From: Streptomyces sp. CB02009
Lineage (GTDB): Bacteria; Actinomycetota; Actinomycetes; Streptomycetales; Streptomycetaceae
Assembly: GCF_001905825.1 (NCBI RefSeq)
Contig: NZ_LIVV01000002.1
Coordinates: 376,441 to 440,440, forward strand
DNA: 64,000 bases
Reading direction: 5' to 3'
Translations under genes and position numbers: made by a program
Shown here: piece after piece, positions 53,575 through 62,067 of the stretch
Position numbering within the stretch: position 1 is the first letter of the stretch
How the letters are laid out: each line of letters starts with the position of its first letter
The notes under the pieces: generated by a model
Database searches by the model: none
What the model was told of the DNA's origin: nothing
Seen by the model: only the letters and a program-made list of their open reading frames with translations

Positions 53575-53605
53575 GGACGGCTGCTGCTGTGTTCAAGGGG
53601 GGCCC

Positions 53606-55018
53606 ATGGCCGTACGCGGACGTCACCGCCGCCACCAGCCGAGCCGGATCAACCGTGCTTCGCTCACCGTCACCGCGGGAGGCGCCGGAATGGCGCTGCC
53701 CCTCATCGGTGCGGGCACCGTTCATGCCGCCTCGCTCGATGTCTGGGAGAAGGTCGCGTCCTGCGAGTCGACCTCCCACTGGCACATCAACACGGGCAAC
53801 GGCTACTTCGGCGGTCTGCAGTTCAGCCAGTCCACCTGGGAGGCCTACGGCGGCACGCACTACGCGCCGCGCGCCGACCTCGCCTCCAAGGACCAGCAGA
53901 TCGCGATCGCGGAGCGGGTCCTGAAGGGCCAGGGGCCGGGCGCCTGGCCGTCCTGCGGGCCCGCCGCGGGCCTCGCCCGGGGCGGAGACGCCCCGGACAT
54001 CACCCCCGGCGGTACGGGGACCACGAAGGCCTCCCGCGCCGGGAACACGCCCAGCACCGCCTCCCTGCCCGGTCAGCGCGCCTTATCCGAGCGCCCGGCC
54101 AGGAACGTCGGCCCGACCGCCGTCCCCACCGTCCGTGAGATGTACACGGTGACGCCCGGCGACTCCCTGTCGAAGATCGCCCGCGACGAGCGGGTGCAGG
54201 GCGGCTGGAAGCGCCTGTACGACGCGAACCGGCCCGTCGTCGGCGACGACCCCGACCTCATCCACCCCGGCCAGCGCCTGACCCTGCGCATCGCCGCCCC
54301 CGCGAAGCCGCCGACGAAGGCCCCCTCGGTCGCGACGGCCCCGCCGAAGCTCTCGGGACCGGGCACCGCGCCCCGGACCAGGCCCGCCGCACCGCCGACC
54401 GCGAAGCCGACCGCGAAGCCGGTCGCCCAGCAGCCCGCGGCGAAGCCGGTGACCAAGCCCGCCACCAAGCCGGCTGCCAAGCCGCCCGTGAAGCAGGTGT
54501 CCAAGCCCGCCACGAAGCCCGTGGCGAAGCAGGTGGCCAAACCCGCCACCAAGCCCAAGCCGAAGCCCGCTCCCCGGCCCGCCACCAAGCCGCGGCCTTC
54601 CGAGGCGTCGGAGGCCCGCTACTCCGCCCCCGTCTCCGCCGGGATCGGCACCCGCTACGGCAAGCCGGGCTCCTCCTGGTCCAGCGGCTACCACACCGGC
54701 GTCGACTTCCCCGTGCCCACCGGCACCTCCGTCAAGGCCGTGGCGGAGGGACGCATCGTCTCCGCCGGGTGGGGAGGCGCGTACGGCTACCAGATCGTGC
54801 TCCGCCACGACGACGGCCGCTACAGCCAGTACGCCCACCTGTCCGCGCTCGCCGTGCGGGAGGGCCAGCGGGTCACCGCCGGCCAGCGCATCGGCCGGTC
54901 AGGATCGACCGGCAACAGCTCGGGACCGCATCTGCACTTCGAGGTACGGACGGGTCCCGGGTACGGCTCCGACATCGACCCCCTGGCCTACCTCAGGGCG
55001 CGCGGGGTCTCCCTCTGA
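53606..55018 (+). CDS. Secreted Rpf-LysM-M23 cell-wall hydrolase
   Basis: A 470-aa exported protein: signal peptide to about 42, resuscitation-promoting-factor transglycosylase-like domain (43-119; catalytic Glu54 in ASCES), LysM (about 180-228), a long Pro/Lys/Ala/Thr linker of AKPATKP repeats (about 235-335), then an M23/LytM peptidase (HTGVDFPVPTG, HLHFEV). It could cut both glycan and cross-bridges, as in spore germination Rpfs. Its last 120 bp overlap the convergent permease gene. Confidence 0.94.
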   Translation: MAVRGRHRRHQPSRINRASLTVTAGGAGMALPLIGAGTVHAASLDVWEKVASCESTSHWHINTGNGYFGGLQFSQSTWEAYGGTHYAPRADLASKDQQIAIAERVLKGQGPGAWPSCGPAAGLARGGDAPDITPGGTGTTKASRAGNTPSTASLPGQRALSERPARNVGPTAVPTVREMYTVTPGDSLSKIARDERVQGGWKRLYDANRPVVGDDPDLIHPGQRLTLRIAAPAKPPTKAPSVATAPPKLSGPGTAPRTRPAAPPTAKPTAKPVAQQPAAKPVTKPATKPAAKPPVKQVSKPATKPVAKQVAKPATKPKPKPAPRPATKPRPSEASEARYSAPVSAGIGTRYGKPGSSWSSGYHTGVDFPVPTGTSVKAVAEGRIVSAGWGGAYGYQIVLRHDDGRYSQYAHLSALAVREGQRVTAGQRIGRSGSTGNSSGPHLHFEVRTGPGYGSDIDPLAYLRARGVSL

Positions 55019-55906
55019 CCCCGCTGCTGGCCCGGAGTCCGGCGCACGCCCCTGACCCGGTGCCGGCGGTGACTCGGCCGGCACCGTCATCCGGTCCAGC
55101 GTGAGCTGGATCAGGCCGCCCGCGGCCACCGCGCCGCTGATCAGCGCGGCGACGGTGCCCGCCGCGCCGTAGCGGAAGCTCTCGCCGAACAGGGTCAGGC
55201 CCACGGCCGCGGCGACCACCGGATTGACCACCGTGACGGTGGCCAGCGGGGCCGCGAGCCCCGCGCCCCGGTACGAGGCCTGGGACAGCAGCAGCCCGGT
55301 CACCGCGAGCGCCGAGAGCACCAGGAGCGCGGGCCACTGAGCGAGCGGCGCGCCGGGCGTCCACTCCTCCGCCACGGATTTCGTGAAGACCGAGGCGATG
55401 CCGAAGGCGACACCCGCGGCGGCGGCCAGGACGACGCTGCGCAGCACCGACCTGCCCACCAGGTGCGCGGCCGCGAACAGCAGGGCCACCAGCCCGAAGG
55501 TGCAGCCGGCGAGCAGCCACCGGTCGCCGTCGGCGAGCGACCGGGCCTCGGCACCGCTCGTGAGGCTGAGCAGTCCGGCCAGACCCACCGTGGCCATCAC
55601 GGCGCCGCGCCAGGCCCGCGAACCGGCCTTGCGGCCGACGAACAGCGCGGCCATGGGCAGCGCGAACACGATCGTGAGCGCACCCAGCGGCTGGACCAGG
55701 CTGAGCGGTCCGTACGCGAGGGCCGCGACGTGCAGGGTGGCGCCGAGGCCGTTGAGCAGGACGGAGCCCCACCAGGCCGGGCTGCGCAGCGGCGCGTAGC
55801 GCGGACCTGCGGCGGAGGCCGCGACCCGCTCCTGCACGATCGCCGCGGCCGCGTAGGCGACCGCCGAGACCAGGGCCAGGAGGACGGACAGCAGGAGGGG
55901 ACTCAT
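54899..55906 (-). CDS. EamA/DMT-type permease
   Basis: A 335-aa membrane protein with about ten helices in two EamA-like halves (LHVAALAYGPLSLVQPLGALTIVF). After the last helix (about 280) a hydrophilic tail of about 55 residues continues antisense to the Rpf gene end. Substrate unknown. ATG 55906. Confidence 0.9.
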   Translation of the reverse strand: MSPLLLSVLLALVSAVAYAAAAIVQERVAASAAGPRYAPLRSPAWWGSVLLNGLGATLHVAALAYGPLSLVQPLGALTIVFALPMAALFVGRKAGSRAWRGAVMATVGLAGLLSLTSGAEARSLADGDRWLLAGCTFGLVALLFAAAHLVGRSVLRSVVLAAAAGVAFGIASVFTKSVAEEWTPGAPLAQWPALLVLSALAVTGLLLSQASYRGAGLAAPLATVTVVNPVVAAAVGLTLFGESFRYGAAGTVAALISGAVAAGGLIQLTLDRMTVPAESPPAPGQGRAPDSGPAAGSEGDPARPEVGQGVDVGAVPGTRPYLEVQMRSRAVAGRS

Positions 55907-56150
55907 ACCTTCCACGATCTCTCTTCCCGGCCGATCGCGTCGTCGTACCAGGGGACGTCTTCGCGGGTACACCTGGCGCAGTACATGGGCCGGACGTACG
56001 CCTGGAGATGTACACCCGTGCAGGTCAGAACGGGTGCAAAGCGACTTTTTCGAGCCGTGCCGAAGAGCTGTGCGGAGCGGTTACCGTGGTCGGAATCCGT
56101 GCCCGGAAGACCTCGGCACGCGACCGCGACCGGAACATGGGGGAGCTCGG

Positions 56151-56864
56151 GTGGATCTCGTCGAGAGCGGCTCGGTGGGCGGATTCTTCGCCCTGCGCAC
56201 CAGCGCGCCGGAGAGCGGCGGCGGGCACCGCCCGCTCGCGCGCCTGTACGCGGGCGAGGACGGGCCCCTCCACGCGCGCGTGGACCGGGTCGCCGCCCGG
56301 CTGGGCGCCCCCGAGCGGCGCGTCGGGGCGTCCGTCGCCCACCTCGGGCTCGCCGCCCGGCTCTGGTCGACCGCCCTCGGGCCCGCCGCCCTCCACGGCC
56401 GCTTCCCCGCCCTCGACCCCGCCGAGCTGTACTGGGACGGAACCCTCACCTCACCCGACGACCTGTGGTGGGCCGGCTCCGGCACCCGCCCCGGGACCGT
56501 CGAGGAGCTCCGCGCGGCCGTCCAGGAGGCCCACCTCGTGCCCTTCCACGCGGCACTCCGCCGCGACGGGCGGATCTCCCCGCGCCTGCTCTGGGGCAAC
56601 GCGGGCTCCGCCCTGGCCGGCGCGCTGCGCGAGCTGACCCGCTGGGCGCACGCCCACGACCGCCCCGAGGCCGCCGCACGGGCCGCCGAGCTGGTCTCCG
56701 GACTCCTCGACCACCCCGACCTCGCCGGTACGGTCCGCGGGCCCCGGCTGCGCCGCTCCAGCTGCTGCCTCTACTACCGCTGCCCCGGCGCGGGACTGTG
56801 CGGCGACTGTGTCTTCGACCACGCCCCCCGAACGGGTTTGGAGGGGCGGGCCCCCGCTCCGTAA
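56151..56864 (+). CDS. FhuF-like (2Fe-2S) siderophore-iron reductase
   Basis: A 237-aa protein ending in the FhuF cysteine motif (SSCCLYYRCPGAGLCGDC), which binds a [2Fe-2S] cluster used to reduce ferric siderophores. GTG 56151 has GGGGGAG upstream. No siderophore genes are adjacent. Confidence 0.85.
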   Translation: MDLVESGSVGGFFALRTSAPESGGGHRPLARLYAGEDGPLHARVDRVAARLGAPERRVGASVAHLGLAARLWSTALGPAALHGRFPALDPAELYWDGTLTSPDDLWWAGSGTRPGTVEELRAAVQEAHLVPFHAALRRDGRISPRLLWGNAGSALAGALRELTRWAHAHDRPEAAARAAELVSGLLDHPDLAGTVRGPRLRRSSCCLYYRCPGAGLCGDCVFDHAPRTGLEGRAPAP

Positions 56865-56950
56865 AGTTGCTGAGGTTGCCGTCGTACGCGTCCACGGACG
56901 GTGACAGCCCACGAACGGTGACGTACGAGCGAACGAGGAACCCGAAGGCC

Positions 56951-58435
56951 ATGACGGTGACCGAAGAAAACCAGGACTACGGGCCGGGAATCGACCCCGA
57001 TCGCCTGGCCGTCTGCCTCGGCGTCCTCGACGAGCTCGACAAGCTGGACGTCGACCACCCGGACGCCATCCGCGTCCGGCGCGCCACCGCCGGGATCTAC
57101 CGGACCGTGAAGCAGCGCCGCCGCCAGGAGCGCCGGGCGTTCAAGACGGCCAACGACAAGGCGGTCACCGAGGCCACGGCCACCGGCTCCGCGCAGCGCA
57201 TCGACGACGAGACCGAGGGCATCCTGCCGTCCTCGGTCACCGAGGAGGGCCGGATCGCCGGGATACTCCAGCGTCCGCGCTCCTGCTACGTCTGCAAGAC
57301 GCGGTTCGTCGAGGTCGACTACTTCTACCACCAGCTCTGCCAGAAGTGCGCCGCCGAGAACCGGTCCAAGCGCGAGGCCCGCGCCGACCTCACCGGCAAG
57401 CGCGCCCTGCTCACCGGCGGCCGGGCGAAGATCGGCATGTACATCGCGCTGCGGCTGCTGCGCGACGGGGCCCACACCACCATCACCACCCGCTTCCCCA
57501 AGGACGCCATCCGCCGCTTCAAGGCGATGGAGGACTCGGCGGACTGGATGCACCGCCTCGAGGTCGTCGGCATCGACCTGCGCGATCCGGCCCAGGCCGT
57601 GGCGCTCGCCGACCAGATGACCGAGGCCGGTCCGCTGGACATCCTCATCAACAACGCGACGCAGACCGTGCGCCGGCTGCCGTCCGCGTACGCCGCCCTC
57701 GTGGAGGGCGAGAGCGCCGCGCTGCCGGCCGGCGAGCTGCCCGCCCACCACGTGATCGGAGCCTTCAACTCCGGCGCGGTCGGCGAGCTCGTCGGATCGT
57801 CCGAGCTTCCCGCCGGCGTGCGCGACCTGGAGGCCCAGCAGGTCGCCGACCTGGCGCTCGTCGCGGGCAACGCCACCATCGCCAAGCACCTCGACGGCAC
57901 CGCCATCGACGCGGGCGGCCTGGTCCCGGACGTCGTCGACTCCAACACCTGGGTGCAGAGCATCGAGCAGATCTCCCCGGTGGAGCTCCTCGAGACCCAG
58001 CTGTGCAACTACACGGCGCCGTTCATCCTCATCAGCAAGCTGCGCCCGGTGATGGCGGAGGCGGCGAGGAAGGCCGCCTCGGGACGTTCGTACGTCGTGA
58101 ACGTCTCCGCCATGGAGGGCGTCTTCAGCCGTGGCTACAAGGGCGCCGGTCACCCGAACACCAACGCCGCCAAGGCCGCGATGAACATGGTGACGCGGAC
58201 CAGCGGCGAGGAGATGTTCAAGACCGACGGCATCCTCATGACCTCGGTCGACACCGGCTGGATCACCGACGAGCGTCCGCACTTCGACAAGCTGCGCCTC
58301 GCCGAGGCCGGCTTCCACGCCCCGCTCGACCTGGTCGACGGCGCGGCCCGGGTGTACGACCCGATCGTGCGCGGCGAGGACGGCGTGGACCTCTACGGCT
58401 GCTTCCTGAAGGACTACGCCCCCGCGAACTGGTAG
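56951..58435 (+). CDS. SDR-family oxidoreductase with zinc ribbon
   Basis: A 494-aa protein. N-terminal 110 residues helical, then a CYVCKTR..CQKC zinc ribbon, then a short-chain dehydrogenase domain (LLTGGRAKIGMYIAL; NNATQT; YKGAGHPNTNAAKAA with the catalytic Lys). The usual YxxxK Tyr is shifted/unclear. A large insert (about 250-320) separates the NAG and active-site segments. Conserved in Streptomyces; substrate unknown. Confidence 0.88.
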   Translation: MTVTEENQDYGPGIDPDRLAVCLGVLDELDKLDVDHPDAIRVRRATAGIYRTVKQRRRQERRAFKTANDKAVTEATATGSAQRIDDETEGILPSSVTEEGRIAGILQRPRSCYVCKTRFVEVDYFYHQLCQKCAAENRSKREARADLTGKRALLTGGRAKIGMYIALRLLRDGAHTTITTRFPKDAIRRFKAMEDSADWMHRLEVVGIDLRDPAQAVALADQMTEAGPLDILINNATQTVRRLPSAYAALVEGESAALPAGELPAHHVIGAFNSGAVGELVGSSELPAGVRDLEAQQVADLALVAGNATIAKHLDGTAIDAGGLVPDVVDSNTWVQSIEQISPVELLETQLCNYTAPFILISKLRPVMAEAARKAASGRSYVVNVSAMEGVFSRGYKGAGHPNTNAAKAAMNMVTRTSGEEMFKTDGILMTSVDTGWITDERPHFDKLRLAEAGFHAPLDLVDGAARVYDPIVRGEDGVDLYGCFLKDYAPANW

Positions 58436-58481
58436 GAACCCTCAGGGACCGCCCGCACAGGCGGTTTCCGCCGTTCCGGCA

Positions 58482-58512
58482 AGAGCGCCTCACCGGCCAG
58501 GTGGGGCGCTCT
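58482..58512 (+). terminator. Terminator after the SDR gene
   Basis: A 13-bp stem with one G-U pair (58482-58494 / 58500-58512), loop of 5, then CTTTCGG-type tail. Confidence 0.75.
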
Positions 58513-58735
58513 TTCGGCTTGGTTCACCCGATTGCGTCACAGTTCGGAGCCCGGTAGAGCGCAGGCGTGCTCATTTGGTTAGTGTGATGTCCACGGTCGG
58601 CCACCGAGGAGACACACCGTCCTCACGGTCTTCCAGGGACAGGCCTGCCACCAAGGCCGCGGTCCCGCCCGACAACGGCGCCACCGCGACCGACCGGCAT
58701 CTGTCCTACAGGTACGCGACACAGAGGAGTGCGCG

Positions 58736-58906
58736 GTGACACCAGAACTGACGAAGCAGGAACCGCGACCGGCCGAACCCAACGACCGGACGCGCAGGAG
58801 CGGCGAGCTGGGGAGCCTCGACGTGTGGGCCCACGCGGCCCCGATCCGGCTCGCGGGCTACGAGGACGACCTCGCCGAGCCCCACATCCTGCCCAGCATC
58901 GACTGA
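58736..58906 (+). CDS. 56-aa orphan peptide, possible RiPP-like precursor
   Basis: A GTG-initiated gene with GAGGAG at 7 nt, its own leader, and a powerful terminator 15 bp after its stop. The peptide is charged at the N-terminus (MTPELTKQEPRPAEP), then GSLDVWAHAAPIRLAGYEDD and ends LPSID. The leader-plus-conserved-tail layout resembles a precursor peptide, but no modifying enzyme is adjacent and I cannot assign a class. A regulatory peptide is equally possible. Confidence 0.7.
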   Translation: MTPELTKQEPRPAEPNDRTRRSGELGSLDVWAHAAPIRLAGYEDDLAEPHILPSID

Positions 58907-58920
58907 TCCCCGCTTCACCC

Positions 58921-58956
58921 CCGGTGCCCCCGGCCGTTCGCGGCCGGGGGCACCGG
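58921..58956. terminator. UUCG-loop bidirectional terminator
   Basis: Perfect 16-bp stem (58921-58936 / 58941-58956) closed by a TTCG tetraloop, between the orphan peptide and the convergent LMF gene. Confidence 0.9.
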
Positions 58957-58961
58957 TGCGT

Positions 58962-60389
58962 TCAGCGGGGTCCGCGCGCCGGTTCCCGCAGCCGGGTCGG
59001 CGGCAGGTACTCCCGGACGAGCGTCCGGTGCCACCAGGCCCCGGTCGCGCGCAGCTCGCGCCAGGTCGTGTAGCGGTACCGGTAGAGCCGCGCGCGGACG
59101 AACGTCGGCGGCGCGTCGGGGAACGGGTTGCGGGCGAGCAGCCGCAGGGTGTCCCGGTCTCCGTCGAGCAGCCGCTCGACGAACGGCCCGAACCAGTCGC
59201 GCGCGTACCCCGGGCTGAGCGCCGCGAACCACATCAGCCAGTCGAGCCGCAGATGGTACGGGGCGAACTGGCGGGGCAGCCGGCGCGGATCACCGGGCTT
59301 GCCCTTGAAGTCGTACTCCCGCCACACCGTGCCCGCGTGCGGCACCGGTTCGTCGGTGCCCTCGACGACGATCTCGTCCCTGATCCGCCCGACCGTGCCG
59401 AACGCCCCATAGGTGTTGACCAGGTGGTACGGGTCGTACGAGCGGTTCATCGCCTGGTTCCGGGAGAGCAGGTTGCGCACCGGGCGGTAGCTCCGTACCA
59501 GGACGAACAAGGTGACCACGACGACCAGGACCACGTACCAGACCGGCGGATCGGGCCGGGGGTGCTCGCCGGTGACGGGGGAGGCGTCCACGACGGAGAG
59601 GGCGAGCACGATGGTGATCCAGTTCAGCCAGGCGAAGTTGCCGGAGAGCACCAGCCACAGCTGGGTGGCGATCATCAGACCGGCCGCGACCGTGGCCACC
59701 GGCTGCGGGGTGAACAGCAGGAACGGCACGAAGAGCTGGACGACGTGGTTGGCCGCCGCCTCCGCCCGGTGCAGCGGGCGCGGGAGGTGGTGGAAGAACC
59801 AGCTCAGCGGGCCGGGCATCGGCTGGGTCTCGTGATGGTGGCAGAGGCAGGTCAGGTCGCGCCAGCACGGGTCGCCGCGGATCTTGATGAGCCCGGCGCC
59901 GAACTCGACCCGGAAGAGCAGCCAGCGCAGCAGGAACAGCACGAGGACCGGCGGTCCGACCTCGTCGTTGCCGAGGAAGACCGCCAGGAACCCGGTCTCC
60001 AGGAGCAGCGACTCCCAGCCGAAGGCGTACCAGGTCTGGCCCACGTTCACGATCGACAGGTACAGCGCCCACAGGACCAGCCACAGCAGCATCGACACCG
60101 GTAGCGGTACCGCGTCCCCGGCGCCCGCGAGCAGCGCGAGGGCGAGCGCGGCGCCTGACCAGGCGACCGCGGCGAAGAGGCGGTCGGAGTAGCGCCAGTG
60201 GAAGAGCGAGGGGGTGTGCCGCGGCCGGGTGCCGCGCACGTACGCCGGTACGGGGAGCATGCCGCGCTCCCCGATCAGCGCCCGGAACTGCAGGGCCGCC
60301 GACAGGAACGCCACGCAGTACAGCCCGGCGAGGCCCCGCTGGAAGACGATCCGGCTCAGCCAGTGGTCGGGTGCGGTGAACCACTCCAT
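58962..60389 (-). CDS. Lipase maturation factor family membrane protein
   Basis: A 475-aa multi-helix protein of the LMF/HTTM group (WRYSDRLFAAVAW, FGWESLLLETGF, RWLLFRVEFGAGLIKIRGDPCWRD, LRLDWLMWFAALSP). Vertebrate LMF1 aids lipase folding in the ER; bacterial role unknown. Last gene of the yndJ operon, 22 bp after DUF1990. Confidence 0.92.
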   Translation of the reverse strand: MEWFTAPDHWLSRIVFQRGLAGLYCVAFLSAALQFRALIGERGMLPVPAYVRGTRPRHTPSLFHWRYSDRLFAAVAWSGAALALALLAGAGDAVPLPVSMLLWLVLWALYLSIVNVGQTWYAFGWESLLLETGFLAVFLGNDEVGPPVLVLFLLRWLLFRVEFGAGLIKIRGDPCWRDLTCLCHHHETQPMPGPLSWFFHHLPRPLHRAEAAANHVVQLFVPFLLFTPQPVATVAAGLMIATQLWLVLSGNFAWLNWITIVLALSVVDASPVTGEHPRPDPPVWYVVLVVVVTLFVLVRSYRPVRNLLSRNQAMNRSYDPYHLVNTYGAFGTVGRIRDEIVVEGTDEPVPHAGTVWREYDFKGKPGDPRRLPRQFAPYHLRLDWLMWFAALSPGYARDWFGPFVERLLDGDRDTLRLLARNPFPDAPPTFVRARLYRYRYTTWRELRATGAWWHRTLVREYLPPTRLREPARGPR

Positions 60390-60411
60390 CGCTTCCAGTA
60401 TCGGCCCGGGA

Positions 60412-60963
60412 TCACGTCCTGACGAGGCGCCGCAGCGTCCGGCCCAGCATGCGCGCGTACTCCCGCTGGAGAAGGGGGACCACGGGGCCGCCGAGCCGGG
60501 TGTACCAGGCGACGGGGCGGCTGAACGCGGTGACCGCGAACCGCACCGTGCCGTCCGGCTCCAGGTGGACCATGAAGGACTCCTCGCCGCACTCCGGGTG
60601 CCCGGTCAGGGTCCCGTAGGCGAAGCCGACGCGCCGCTCCTCGTACGCGGTCCAGATCACCGAGCAGGGGGCGCCGAGCCGGAGCGGGCCGAGGCCCGCC
60701 GATATCTCGACGGTCACGCCGGGCGCGGCCCGGTCGGCGTCGGCGAGGAGGCGCGCCCCGGTGGCGCGGTGCATCCGCCAGGTGGTGACGGCGGCTCCGG
60801 CGGCCTCGAAGGCGGCCCGGCCGTGGCCGACGACCGCGCTGTACCGGAGGTGGTGGTAGCCCTCGGGGAGGTCGGCCGGGGTGCGGGTGGCGGCGACCTC
60901 GCGGTAGCTGAGGGCCGGGCGGGAGCGGTCGGGCCGGGACAGGCTGCTCATGAGGCGGGTCAT
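60412..60963 (-). CDS. DUF1990 family protein
   Basis: A 183-aa soluble protein with the DUF1990 pattern (YRYSAVVGHGRAAFEAA-like start, VGFAYGTLTGHPECGEESFMV and a Pro-Val-AWYTRLGGP end), a START-like fold. ATG overlaps the yndJ stop. Confidence 0.9.
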   Translation of the reverse strand: MTRLMSSLSRPDRSRPALSYREVAATRTPADLPEGYHHLRYSAVVGHGRAAFEAAGAAVTTWRMHRATGARLLADADRAAPGVTVEISAGLGPLRLGAPCSVIWTAYEERRVGFAYGTLTGHPECGEESFMVHLEPDGTVRFAVTAFSRPVAWYTRLGGPVVPLLQREYARMLGRTLRRLVRT

Positions 60964-61880
60964 GCGGGAAGCTCCGTTCGCGGGTGGGCCGGGGGAGGGG
61001 CGGGGGTCGTGGGAGTCGTGAGGTGGGTCGAGGGCGGGTGCGGCGCCGCGTGGTCCGAGCGGAGGCGGCGGTGGGCGAGCAGCGCGCAGACGGCGAAGCC
61101 CAGGGCGTTGCCCAGGCCGTGGGTCGCGGCCGTCCAGGTCAGATCGAGGTGCGGAAGGCCGGTCGCCTCGCCCACCGCCCAGCTCAGCGCGAGCAGCATG
61201 GTGGCGAAGAGGACCAGGGCCGATACGGCGAGCAGTCCCCGGGTGAGGCGGTCGGCCGCCAGGGCGCGGCGCTCGCGCAGGGTCAGGACCGCGACCGCCG
61301 TCATGCCGGCCGTCAGGACGACCGCGCCGAGCAGCTCGGCCCAGTCGTCGACGAAGTAGCCCAGCAGGACGAGCAGGGTGCCCGCCGGGACGCTGAGCGC
61401 GGCGAAGCGGGCGGCGGGGCCGTCGGCGACGCGGCAGAGGAGACCGGCGACGAGGGCGGCGGCGAAGCCCGCGAAGTGGAAGTGCGGGACGGTCAGCGCC
61501 AGGATGTCCAGGTCGAAGCCGAAGAGCGGGTACGAGGCCCGTTCCGCGACCAGGGCGAGCCCGGCGACCGAGGGCGCGACCAGGGCGGTGAGGACCGCGA
61601 CCTCGCCGGGTGCCAGGGAACGGTTCAGGACCAGCCGGGCCGGGGCCTGGAGCGCGAGGGCCAGCGTGGCGAGGGCGTAGACGGCGGCGAGCCCGGTCGA
61701 CAGCCCGGAGCGGGGCAGCCAGAGGGCGAGCACGCCGGGCACGGCGAACAGCGGCCAGGCGCGCCGGAGCGGATCCCACCCCGGTGGCCGGGGGCCGTCG
61801 AGGAGCGCGAGCCCCGTCGGGACCACCCAGACCATGCCGACGGTGACGACCGTGCCCACCAGGACCGACAGTGCGGTCAT
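60960..61880 (-). CDS. YndJ-family membrane protein
   Basis: A 306-aa protein with about nine helices; the HFHFAGF segment is the YndJ hallmark. First gene of yndJ-DUF1990-LMF. ATG 61880 has GGGGGGAGG 6 nt upstream. Promoter carries two palindromic operators. Confidence 0.9.
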   Translation of the reverse strand: MTALSVLVGTVVTVGMVWVVPTGLALLDGPRPPGWDPLRRAWPLFAVPGVLALWLPRSGLSTGLAAVYALATLALALQAPARLVLNRSLAPGEVAVLTALVAPSVAGLALVAERASYPLFGFDLDILALTVPHFHFAGFAAALVAGLLCRVADGPAARFAALSVPAGTLLVLLGYFVDDWAELLGAVVLTAGMTAVAVLTLRERRALAADRLTRGLLAVSALVLFATMLLALSWAVGEATGLPHLDLTWTAATHGLGNALGFAVCALLAHRRLRSDHAAPHPPSTHLTTPTTPAPPPAHPRTELPA

Positions 61881-61895
61881 CGCGCCTCCCCCCAC

Positions 61896-61950
61896 TTGAA
61901 CGTGTTCAACTGGCAGGTTCGAGCGTAGAGCCTTTCTTGAACGTGTTCAA
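61896..61950 (-). promoter_or_regulatory. Promoter with twin palindromic operators of the yndJ operon
   Basis: TTGAACGTGTTCAA occurs at 61896-61909 and 61937-61950 (41 bp apart, four helical turns). On the minus strand one copy overlaps the -35 (TTGAAC), followed 17 bp later by TACGCT as -10; the other lies in the early transcribed region. This is a TetR-type repression layout; no regulator gene is nearby. Confidence 0.75.
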
Positions 61951-62067
61951 GTGCGTGGGCGACACGGTCGGCGGCCCTCCGCTTGCGGGGCCCCGCGCAC
62001 TGCGACAGACATGAAGGACTGGCCGGAACCGGGCGCCGTGGCCCGGGAGAGAAAGCGGGAGAACCAG

